Positions 53,052 to 60,422 of a stretch of DNA of 64,000 nucleotides are shown piece after piece. This DNA is from UBA7359 sp963976795 (lineage in GTDB: Bacteria > Pseudomonadota > Gammaproteobacteria > Eutrophobiales > Eutrophobiaceae). The notes beneath the pieces were generated by a model. That model ran no database searches. It saw only the letters and a list, made by a program, of their open reading frames with translations, and was not told the origin of the DNA. Made by a program: the position numbers and the translations under genes. The stretch lies in NCBI GenBank assembly GCA_963976795.1, contig CAXBLT010000006.1:117334-181333 (forward strand), given 5' to 3'. The number at the start of each line of letters is the position of its first letter. Positions within the stretch are counted from its first letter, which is position 1.

Positions 53052-53090
53052 CGGGGTGTAGATCAGCCTGGTACGACTGCATGGATGCAG
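53052..53090 (+). pseudogene. Degenerate tRNA-Pro fragment
   Basis: The first ~27 bases (CGGGGTGTAGATCAGCCTGG and onward) match the 5' acceptor and D arm of the intact tRNA-Pro at 53207 with only a few changes. They are followed by CTGC-ATGGAT-GCAG, which looks like a shortened anticodon arm of a GGG-type tRNA-Pro. The T arm and 3' acceptor strand (CACCCCG) are absent, so it cannot fold as a tRNA. Confidence 0.6.
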
Positions 53091-53206
53091 AAGATAGAGT
53101 CGCGTCGGGAACAGCGACCGAGAGTGCTATCCACTAAATAACATTTTCTTCGAGGCATTATAGTAAATACGATTTCTATACCTTACCTTAAATTTCAATA
53201 CACAGT

Positions 53207-53283
<77 letters not shown>

Positions 53284-53293
53284 GTTTATACCG

Positions 53294-53977
53294 TTAAGTA
53301 TGGTATCCCCTTGCCCGTTCAAATAGATCAATAATCCAATAAACCTGCGCGCCAATAGCTGCAAACGGCAACAATATCCAGGCCACATTAAATATGGCAA
53401 GTACCAATACGATAATACAAAAATCTGCGCGGCTTAATTTATGAAACACATAAATAACCCAATCTAAAGTGTCTTCCGGCTTTTTGCCTTCTGCAGCCAC
53501 TTCTTCCCTACTCAACGCATCTTCTTTCTCTTCGTTTTTGGCGTGATAAACCAAGTCCACAACATAATCGATAAACGCACCAGCGGCGGCGGCACAACCA
53601 AACCAGAACCAAAATGGTTGTTCCATAACCTGACTCGTGCCATAACCCAGCGCGGCAAAAAAACTAGCATCGACCATCCAGTCAGACATATCGTCAAACT
53701 TGGCGCCAAATTCAGATGACATGTTTTTTGTCCGAGCAACTTCACCATCACAATTATCAAAGGTATAACTCGCCGTCATTAATAATGCGCCAATTATTCC
53801 AGCTATATGATTGCCCGTGATAAAACAAACCGCACACAATAATCCGAGCGATAAAGAAACAGCCGTAATTTGGTTTGGAGTAATGGATGTCTTTAATAGT
53901 AATGGCGTCAACCGATAAGACAGGTGCCTGACTAATGGGAATAATTGTGTCGGCGCTGCGCTAGATTCTGTTGTCAT
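53294..53977 (-). CDS. CDP-alcohol phosphatidyltransferase family protein
   Basis: This 227-residue inner-membrane enzyme has about six spans. The CAPT signature is intact: DNCDGEVAR, then eight residues, then GAKFDDMSD (D-x2-DG-x2-AR-x8-G-x3-D-x3-D). It transfers a phospho-alcohol or forms a phosphodiester between a CDP-activated lipid and an alcohol. The acceptor is unknown. A cytoplasmic insert rich in Glu and Lys (~145-165) is present. It is divergent from hpnL and has a second, different CAPT gene at 58876 as counterpart on the other side of the hpn genes. Confidence 0.85.
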   Translation of the reverse strand: MTTESSAAPTQLFPLVRHLSYRLTPLLLKTSITPNQITAVSLSLGLLCAVCFITGNHIAGIIGALLMTASYTFDNCDGEVARTKNMSSEFGAKFDDMSDWMVDASFFAALGYGTSQVMEQPFWFWFGCAAAAGAFIDYVVDLVYHAKNEEKEDALSREEVAAEGKKPEDTLDWVIYVFHKLSRADFCIIVLVLAIFNVAWILLPFAAIGAQVYWIIDLFERARGYHT

Positions 53978-54105
53978 AATATATTATCTGATTTTTGGGC
54001 CGTGAAATTGCCTAGTATGATATGGATTCGCTTGGTATTCTAATATCCATACGAAAAAATGAAACGCATTACTCACACACCGCTTGTTTAACACCTAAAT
54101 AGCTC

Positions 54106-55083
54106 ATGATCAGAATCGCATCCTATATTGGACTACTCGTTGGCCTGTTAGTCTTGTCCTGGCTTATCGTCTGGCAAGGGATTGACGAGATATTTGAGCT
54201 CTTAAGTCATTCTGGATTTTCATTACTACTCTTACCTATAGTCTGGTTTCCGAGTTTGATTGCTGCGGTTATCTCCTGGCATTACCTATTTCCCATCAAG
54301 CGTATTCCCGTTTTCAAACAGCTTTTTCTGTCTCTATGGATGGGCAGAGCGATCAATACCTTACTTCCAGTTGCTTCGATTGGGGGAGAAATTGCCAAGG
54401 CGCGCTTATTAATTCTCTGGGGACACCCTGGTATTGATGCCAGTGCCTCAGTTCTGGTCGACAAAACAGTACAAGCATTAGCACTAGTTCCCTGGGCCAT
54501 TATCGGCACCAGTTTATTGGTTTACCTCGCCATAGATAATGAATTAGCCAAGCTCATCATGCTCGGCACATTTCTACTTGGCTTAGGCATCGTCGGGTTT
54601 GTATTGGTACAACGAGCGGGCATGTTTGGGTTTATTGCCCGAATTATCGGCAAATTCAATACCTCTGATGGCTGGGGCAAAATTACCCATAACGCCCATG
54701 ATGTCGACGCACTGGTAAAAGAGCTTTACGGCGATAAGAAACGGTTTCTCATCTCCATCTTTTGGCGAACCCTCGGTCTGATTCTACAGACCAGCGAAGT
54801 TTGGCTTGCTTGCTATCTATTAGGGCACCCTATCGGTATTGTTGAAGCACTAATGCTAAAAAGTTTGACCTCGATTATTACCGATATCGCCTTTATGATC
54901 CCCAATGGCTATGGCATTCAAGAAGGTGGATATGTGATGCTGGGTGCACTGATTGGCCTTAGCCCGGAGTTTTCTCTGGCAATATCGTTGGCGACGCGTA
55001 TTCGCGAACTAATCGTCGATCTGCCCGGCTTACTTTACTGGCAACATGTTGAGGCCAAATATCTACTCAAAAAACCTGATTAA
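54106..55083 (+). CDS. hpnL: HpnL-like flippase-domain membrane protein (UPF0104/LPG synthase TM family)
   Basis: The 325-residue protein has about eight membrane spans. The family blocks LPIVWFPSLIAAVISWHYLFP, GRAINTLLPVASIGGEIAKARLL and the late IPNGYGIQEGGYVMLGALIGL match the AglD/MprF-type transmembrane family to which HpnL belongs. The hpnL name relies on the immediate hpnI-J-K neighbours. It may move the modified lipid across or out of the membrane. The ribosome site is weak. Confidence 0.8.
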   Translation: MIRIASYIGLLVGLLVLSWLIVWQGIDEIFELLSHSGFSLLLLPIVWFPSLIAAVISWHYLFPIKRIPVFKQLFLSLWMGRAINTLLPVASIGGEIAKARLLILWGHPGIDASASVLVDKTVQALALVPWAIIGTSLLVYLAIDNELAKLIMLGTFLLGLGIVGFVLVQRAGMFGFIARIIGKFNTSDGWGKITHNAHDVDALVKELYGDKKRFLISIFWRTLGLILQTSEVWLACYLLGHPIGIVEALMLKSLTSIITDIAFMIPNGYGIQEGGYVMLGALIGLSPEFSLAISLATRIRELIVDLPGLLYWQHVEAKYLLKKPD

Positions 55084-55210
55084 ACCCGCTCAAGCCCCTT
55101 TGTAACAATAGCGCAATAAAAAAATAGTCAAAATGTAATTAGTTGCTTTAAGCCGCTAAAATCAATATGCTGCGCGGTTAGTTTCTCTGGGATTAAGCAG
55201 TTTATTTTTC

Positions 55211-55240
55211 TTGTCTTATTATCTTGAAAAGAATTATAAT
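55211..55240 (+). promoter_or_regulatory. Candidate sigma-70 promoter for hpnI-J-K
   Basis: TTGTCT (55211-55216), an 18-base spacer and a perfect TATAAT (55235-55240), about 94 bp ahead of hpnI. It lies in a 250-bp AT-rich gap after hpnL, which suggests hpnIJK can be expressed apart from hpnL. Confidence 0.5.
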
Positions 55241-55333
55241 TAAGCATTCCAAGTTACTGTTAATTAATAGATTTATTTATTTTTATGTCTGCAGAGGCAT
55301 TTAGGAATTTGATTGAATTATTACGGTTGACCC

Positions 55334-56554
55334 ATGCAGATTGAATTTTTTAATATTTTTAGCATTTCTGTCGCATTAATATGCCTGTGCTCAACTGGCT
55401 ATTTAGTGTTTGCTTTGTTCGCCGTTGAACGTCTTAGTTACAAACGAAAAAGATCAAACCCAGTAAATGATTTTCAACCTCCAGTAACACTATTAAAACC
55501 CATATACGGTCTTGATGCTGAATTGGCTGAAAATCTACGCAGTTTTTGTCAACAAAATTACCCTGAGTATCAAATAATATTCGGGCTTCATGATAAGAAC
55601 GACCCTGCATTACCTATTGTTGAAAAAATTATAAAAGAATTTAGTAACCATGATCTCAGTGTCGTTATAGATTCACGCATCTACGGTTGCAATCATAAAG
55701 TATCAAATCTAATTAATATGTACCCAACAGCAAAGCACGATTACTTGCTTGTTGCGGATAGTGATATGCGTGTACCCAGCAATTATCTATCTGAGTTAAT
55801 GTCGCCCTTTGCCGATGCAACGATTGGCGCAGTGACAGCGCTCTATTCTGGTTCCGCCAGAGGTAAACTTGCATCGTCACTGAATGCGATGTTCATTAAT
55901 GAGTGGTTTTTACCCTCTGTTTTAATCTCTCGAATGCTCCAACCTATTAAATTCTGTCTCGGCGCAACGATGATTGTCCGACGCGACTTATTGAAGAATA
56001 TTGGTGGATTTAAATCATTATCTGATTATTTGGCTGATGACTATATGCTTGGTAAATTAATTTCAGATCTTGGTTATAAGATTCATCTGGCAGATTTCAT
56101 CGTCGAAAATATTGTAGAAGAACCATCATTCAAAGATCTCGTGCTGCATGAGTTACGCTGGGCGAGAACATTAAGAAGAGTTGAACCCTTAGGATACTTT
56201 TTCACTTTCCTGACCGACACACTTGTCATTAGCATAATGACTGCTGCTACCTTTTATATGGCAACACAACATATAGGGTTAGCATTAATGCCAGTTCTAC
56301 TCGTGTTACTGGCACGTATAGTTTTACATAGTCGTACAAAACGGATTACTGGCTCAAACAGCTCAGGTTCAATCTGGTTAATCCCGCTGAGAGATATTTT
56401 ATCTTTTAGCATTAGAGTGATTAGTTTCACCGGCACATCTATCCAATGGCGTAATAATGCTTTCAATGTTGATCAGTCTGGGCTGATACATACAGGAGAA
56501 GAATTGGATACTGCAGATAAAATCCCAGGTCTGGCAACATCACAAGATTATTAA
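55334..56554 (+). CDS. hpnI: HpnI-type glycosyltransferase (family 21-like)
   Basis: This 406-residue GT-A enzyme has an N-terminal membrane anchor (~10-32) and C-terminal spans (~290-330). The catalytic features are PVTLLKPIYGLDAELAENL, VADSDMRVPS (D1), SDYLADDYMLGKLI (D2/D3), and HELRWARTLRR as the (Q/H)xxRW-type motif. It resembles ceramide glucosyltransferases. In hopanoid pathways HpnI adds N-acetylglucosamine to bacteriohopanetetrol. It is followed by hpnJ after 19 bp. Confidence 0.88.
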   Translation: MQIEFFNIFSISVALICLCSTGYLVFALFAVERLSYKRKRSNPVNDFQPPVTLLKPIYGLDAELAENLRSFCQQNYPEYQIIFGLHDKNDPALPIVEKIIKEFSNHDLSVVIDSRIYGCNHKVSNLINMYPTAKHDYLLVADSDMRVPSNYLSELMSPFADATIGAVTALYSGSARGKLASSLNAMFINEWFLPSVLISRMLQPIKFCLGATMIVRRDLLKNIGGFKSLSDYLADDYMLGKLISDLGYKIHLADFIVENIVEEPSFKDLVLHELRWARTLRRVEPLGYFFTFLTDTLVISIMTAATFYMATQHIGLALMPVLLVLLARIVLHSRTKRITGSNSSGSIWLIPLRDILSFSIRVISFTGTSIQWRNNAFNVDQSGLIHTGEELDTADKIPGLATSQDY

Positions 56555-56573
56555 TTCGGAGTATTAACTAGCA

Positions 56574-57995
56574 ATGTTGAAATCTTTATTTCTCAACCCC
56601 CCCTCGTTTAACGGTTTTGATGGCGCTGCAGGTTCACGTTATCAATGCACCCGTGAAGTCAAATCGTTCTGGTACCCTACTTGGCTGGCTCAATTAGCCG
56701 CACTAGTTGAAGGCAGCCGTTTAATCGATGCTCCTGCCAGAGGAATCTCTCTCGCTGAAGTCCTGCCGTTAGCAATTGAATACGAATTTTTGGTTCTTTA
56801 TACCAGCACACCGTCCTTTGCAAACGACGTGAAGATTGCTGAAGCTTTCAAAGAGAAGAACCCAAACTTGATTATCGGTTTTTGTGGCGCACATGTTGCC
56901 GTTAACCCCGACCAAACTGTTATTGCATCAGATGCAATCGATTTCGTTGCAGGCAATGAGTTCGATTTCACCATTAAAGAAATCGCGGAAGGTAAACCTC
57001 TGGAAGAAGTCGATGGCATTGTTTACAAAAAAGATGGCAAACCGGTTCATAACAAACCACGAGCCTTGATTGAAGACATGGACAGCCTGCCTTGGGTAAC
57101 ACCTATCTATAAAGAAAACCTGGTGACGACGGATTATTACAACGGTTATATGCTGCATCCTTATATGTCGTTCTACACTGGTCGTGGTTGTAAATCGCAT
57201 TGTACATTCTGCCTATGGCCACAAACGATTTCTGGACATAACTATCGTCATAAATCAGTTAAAAATGTCATCGATGAATTAACCTATGCGCGTGATAATT
57301 TTCCTGAAATAAAAGAATTCTTTTTTGATGATGATACCTTAACTGACAACATTCCTTACGTCGAAGAGCTGGCAAAAGAGATCGGCAAACTAGGTATCAC
57401 CTGGTCATGTAACGCAAAGGCAAATGTTCCCTACGAAACATTGAAGATCATGAAAGACAATGGCCTACGTTTATTATTAGTGGGCTACGAATCTGGCAAC
57501 CAACAAATACTGGTAAACATCAAGAAAGGTATTCGTACCGATATCGCTCGCCAGTTTACTAAAGACTGTCATAAGCTAGGTATTGTTATACATGGAACCT
57601 TTATCGTTGGTCTTCCTGGCGAAACAAAAGAGACCATTGAAGAATCAATCAAATACGCTCAGGAACTGAATCCACAAACGATTCAAGTGTCATTACCTGC
57701 CGCCTATCCTGGAACCTTTTTATATAAACAGGCAACAGAAAATGGCTGGTTAATCGTAGATGAAGATCTGGTAGGTGATGATGGTGTGCAGCACTCTGTA
57801 TTAAACTACCCCCACTTACCTAGCGAAGATATCTTTGAAGCCGTTGATAACTTTTATAAACGTTTCTACTTCCGTCCATGGAAAATGGCAATATTATTTT
57901 TCGAGATGTGTCGCGACTGGGAAGTAATGAAACGTCGCGCACGAGAAGGTGTTGAGTTCTTCAAGTTTCTATTTGGCCGGGAGAGCACAGCCTGA
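56574..57995 (+). CDS. hpnJ: HpnJ-type B12-binding radical SAM protein
   Basis: This 473-residue protein has an N-terminal cobalamin-binding-like Rossmann domain (~1-150; FCGAHVAVNPDQ) and a radical SAM domain with the cluster motif CKSHCTFC near residues 206-213. FFFDDDTLTDN and the GNQQ, GTFIVGLPGETKE region follow. In hopanoid synthesis HpnJ contracts the amino sugar to the cyclitol ether of bacteriohopanetetrol. It ends with TGA at 57993-57995, overlapping the likely start of hpnK. Confidence 0.88.
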   Translation: MLKSLFLNPPSFNGFDGAAGSRYQCTREVKSFWYPTWLAQLAALVEGSRLIDAPARGISLAEVLPLAIEYEFLVLYTSTPSFANDVKIAEAFKEKNPNLIIGFCGAHVAVNPDQTVIASDAIDFVAGNEFDFTIKEIAEGKPLEEVDGIVYKKDGKPVHNKPRALIEDMDSLPWVTPIYKENLVTTDYYNGYMLHPYMSFYTGRGCKSHCTFCLWPQTISGHNYRHKSVKNVIDELTYARDNFPEIKEFFFDDDTLTDNIPYVEELAKEIGKLGITWSCNAKANVPYETLKIMKDNGLRLLLVGYESGNQQILVNIKKGIRTDIARQFTKDCHKLGIVIHGTFIVGLPGETKETIEESIKYAQELNPQTIQVSLPAAYPGTFLYKQATENGWLIVDEDLVGDDGVQHSVLNYPHLPSEDIFEAVDNFYKRFYFRPWKMAILFFEMCRDWEVMKRRAREGVEFFKFLFGRESTA

Positions 57996-58852
57996 AAAAG
58001 TTGATTGTTACTGGTGATGATTTTGGTCTTTCCACTCCGGTAAATGATGCGATAGTAAAGGCTCACGAGAAAGGCATTCTGACGACCACGAGTTTGATGG
58101 TATCAGCGCCCGCTGCCAAGGATGCCATTGCTCGCGCTAAAAACCTTCCTGATTTAAATGTTGGGTTACACCTTGTTCTAAGTAACGGCAAGGCAACGTC
58201 GCCTGCGGCCGATATCCCTGCTCTGGCACATGCCAATGGCCAGTTGGATAATAATCTGGTTCGCACTGGTATCATGATGTTCTTTGACCCTGCTACAAAG
58301 AAACAATTAGAAAAAGAAATTCGAGCACAATTTGAAGCTTTCAAAGCGACTGGCTTGAGATTAGATCACGTCAATGCCCATAACCATATGCACCTGCACC
58401 CGACAGTATTCGATCTGATCATAAAGATAGGCAAGGAATTTGAGGTAACCGCTATACGGATACCTAATGAACCACCACTCGATTCAATCACCTCTGGGAT
58501 AAAAGACAAGTTACTACGTCAATTTCGTTTTGTTTTTTTAAAGCCTTTCGTATCACGTATGAAAAAGCTATGTGAAGCAAATAATATCAAGCACAACGAT
58601 ACGATTTATGGTTTAAACGACAGTGGACATATGACTATCGATACATTGATTCGTATCATTCCCCACATAGACGATGGTGTCACAGAAATTTATAGCCACC
58701 CGGCGACAGGGCGATGGGATGAAATTGATCCGGCTGCAAACGATTATGAATTTGAAGCTGAATACAAAGCGTTAATACACGCGCGCACCATACGAACTAT
58801 CGAAAAGTTTAATATCGAGCTAACCGGTTTTAATGACGGGGAACAGGTTTAA
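57992..58852 (+). CDS. hpnK: HpnK-like YdjC/ChbG-family deacetylase
   Basis: The protein has about 286 residues. Family hallmarks are LIVTGDDFGLSTPVNDAI (metal-binding Asp pair), NVGLHLVLSNGK, LDHVNAHNHMHLHPTVFDL and EIYSHPATG. HpnK removes the acetyl group from the GlcNAc-hopanoid. The usual N-terminus MKxLIVT is reached only if translation begins at CTG 57992, which overlaps the hpnJ TGA (CTGA) and lies 6-7 bases behind GGAGAG. The next possible start is TTG 58001. Translational coupling to hpnJ is likely in either case. Confidence 0.85.
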   Translation: MKKLIVTGDDFGLSTPVNDAIVKAHEKGILTTTSLMVSAPAAKDAIARAKNLPDLNVGLHLVLSNGKATSPAADIPALAHANGQLDNNLVRTGIMMFFDPATKKQLEKEIRAQFEAFKATGLRLDHVNAHNHMHLHPTVFDLIIKIGKEFEVTAIRIPNEPPLDSITSGIKDKLLRQFRFVFLKPFVSRMKKLCEANNIKHNDTIYGLNDSGHMTIDTLIRIIPHIDDGVTEIYSHPATGRWDEIDPAANDYEFEAEYKALIHARTIRTIEKFNIELTGFNDGEQV

Positions 58853-58875
58853 ACCTGTTCCCTGCTTGATAAGTC

Positions 58876-59478
58876 ATGGTCGGTGATTCCTGGACACATA
58901 AAATAGCACGCATTTGCATACTGCCTCTAGTTAATACACCAGTAACACCAAACCATCTAACTGTCCTTCGTTTAATAACTGGTCTTGCAGCTTGCAGCCT
59001 ACTCGCAATCGGATCTGCTGAAGCTAATCTGTGGGGTGGCGTATTATGGGTAATCTCCGCCTTCCTTGATCGTGCCGATGGAGAACTCGCTAGAGTCTCT
59101 GGCAAAACCAGTGAATGGGGTCATAAGTTTGATTACTTTTGTGACGTAACGGTAACAGCACTATTTTTCCTTGGTATCGGTATTGGTTTGCGAGAGAGTT
59201 CTCTCGGACTTTGGAGTATCGTCATGGGAATAAGCGCATCCGCAGGCGTTGTTGGCGCAGAGATCCTGGCTGAAATAATCGATCAAGCACAAAAAGACAC
59301 CGGTGAAAAAGCCTACGCTGGATTTGCCGGATTCGACTTTGATGATGTCTTATATTTATTTGCCCCTGTAGTTTGGTTAAACCTACACTTTCCATTTCTT
59401 ATCGGTGCTTCTGTAGGTGCCCCCGTATTTGCACTTGTCACCTGGTACCGATTGAAAAATATGGACAAAACTAATTGA
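58876..59478 (+). CDS. Second CDP-alcohol phosphatidyltransferase family protein
   Basis: This 200-residue membrane enzyme has the full CAPT signature DRADGELAR-x8-GHKFDYFCD (~residues 65-90) and about five or six spans. It is 23 bp behind hpnK and thus probably in the same operon. It differs clearly from the CAPT at 53294 (only the motif is shared), so the two are not a recent duplication. It may add a phospho-head-group to a lipid made by HpnI-J-K, or supply a lipid substrate. The acceptor is not known. Confidence 0.85.
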   Translation: MVGDSWTHKIARICILPLVNTPVTPNHLTVLRLITGLAACSLLAIGSAEANLWGGVLWVISAFLDRADGELARVSGKTSEWGHKFDYFCDVTVTALFFLGIGIGLRESSLGLWSIVMGISASAGVVGAEILAEIIDQAQKDTGEKAYAGFAGFDFDDVLYLFAPVVWLNLHFPFLIGASVGAPVFALVTWYRLKNMDKTN

Positions 59479-59518
59479 TATGCTTAATTCTACTCATGTT
59501 TTAGAATTAGGCTGTTAT

Positions 59519-59779
59519 TTATAAATCACCTATTTCTTGATTATTTACCCAATCTACCATTAGTTTTTTTATCTGCGACTGATACTTAACCTCGCATAAA
59601 TCAGACTTTGCCTTAAAGCTTTTCAATAGTGATTCCGGCATCTTTATACTTATTAACCGAGTTTTATCTTTAGGTTGCTGCATCAACCTGAAGTTTTCCA
59701 AATAATCGAGTATTGCATCCGTAGAAAATGCGCTGGCTCTTTTAAGATATTCATCATCAAAGTACTGTACTGGTTTCAT
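59519..59779 (-). CDS. Ribbon-helix-helix (CopG/BrnA-like) antitoxin candidate
   Basis: This 86-residue protein has an N-terminal segment MKPVQYFDDEYLKRASAFST. Its core, RLISIKMPESLLKSFKAKSDLCEVKYQSQIKKLMVDWV, is a strand-helix-helix unit typical of CopG-like antitoxins. The ATG overlaps the stop of the upstream nucleotidyltransferase gene by four bases (ATGA). It is expected to bind the palindrome at 60243-60268 and to neutralise its partner. Confidence 0.75.
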   Translation of the reverse strand: MKPVQYFDDEYLKRASAFSTDAILDYLENFRLMQQPKDKTRLISIKMPESLLKSFKAKSDLCEVKYQSQIKKLMVDWVNNQEIGDL

Positions 59780-60237
59780 CGTATTTTCTCCAATGCCCGA
59801 ATGTCTTCAACATCTTGCTTGCGTCCAGATTTTTTCTTCATTCTTATGATTTCATCTATTGCCGCAATTTTTATTTTTGTTCCCTTGACCACTTTTATAA
59901 CGGACTTTAGTTCCTTTGCATTTTCAGTAATGACGATGTCTACAATTTCAAGTGGATTGGCAGGGTTAATAAACGTCCAAGCGATGAGATTACGATTTTT
60001 AATATACTCATCACGAAAATTAAATACATCATCAGCCGAAACCGGCAGCTGTGAGTTTAAGCCAATACTATTTAATGCCTTCTCTGTTTGACGATAAGCC
60101 CTTTGATTAAGTGCAATAACAAAATCAATATCCACTGTGCCGCGAACTGCACCATGCAATGCCACGGCATAACCACCGACCAAGGCATACTGAACCCGGT
60201 GTTCATTTAATGATTTGACAACTCTCTCAATCAACAT
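59776..60237 (-). CDS. Nucleotidyltransferase-fold toxin candidate
   Basis: This 153-residue protein of the minimal nucleotidyltransferase type has YALVGGYAVALHGAVRGTVDIDF (~17-39), i.e. the GG...hG.xR.T.DID pattern that holds the catalytic Asp pair. The C-terminal IAAIDEIIRMKKKSGRKQDVEDI is the helical part seen in AbiEii/MNT-like proteins. It is the first gene of a two-gene operon with an RHH partner, toxin-first order. It could modify a tRNA or a protein. Alternatively it is an antibiotic-type nucleotidyltransferase, but the pairing argues for toxin-antitoxin. Confidence 0.75.
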   Translation of the reverse strand: MLIERVVKSLNEHRVQYALVGGYAVALHGAVRGTVDIDFVIALNQRAYRQTEKALNSIGLNSQLPVSADDVFNFRDEYIKNRNLIAWTFINPANPLEIVDIVITENAKELKSVIKVVKGTKIKIAAIDEIIRMKKKSGRKQDVEDIRALEKIR

Positions 60238-60242
60238 AAGCT

Positions 60243-60268
60243 ATAAGTATATATGAGTATATACTTAT
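60243..60268. promoter_or_regulatory. Perfect 11-bp palindrome operator of the TA-like pair
   Basis: ATAAGTATATA and TATATACTTAT flank TGAG, five bases upstream of the toxin start codon (60237). The position covers the promoter or ribosome-loading site and is ideal for autorepression by the RHH antitoxin. Confidence 0.7.
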
Positions 60269-60422
60269 TTTAACAAGATTTTTCAGAATACTCTCTCTGC
60301 TTATGATACAGTTTCTTTTCAGAGTTATTAGCAGGTATTATCACTGAGCATTACTGAACTGTTATGTTCGGTTTTCTTTTTTAAACCTTGTACAGCTTCA
60401 AGAAACGGGAACATATAGAAAT

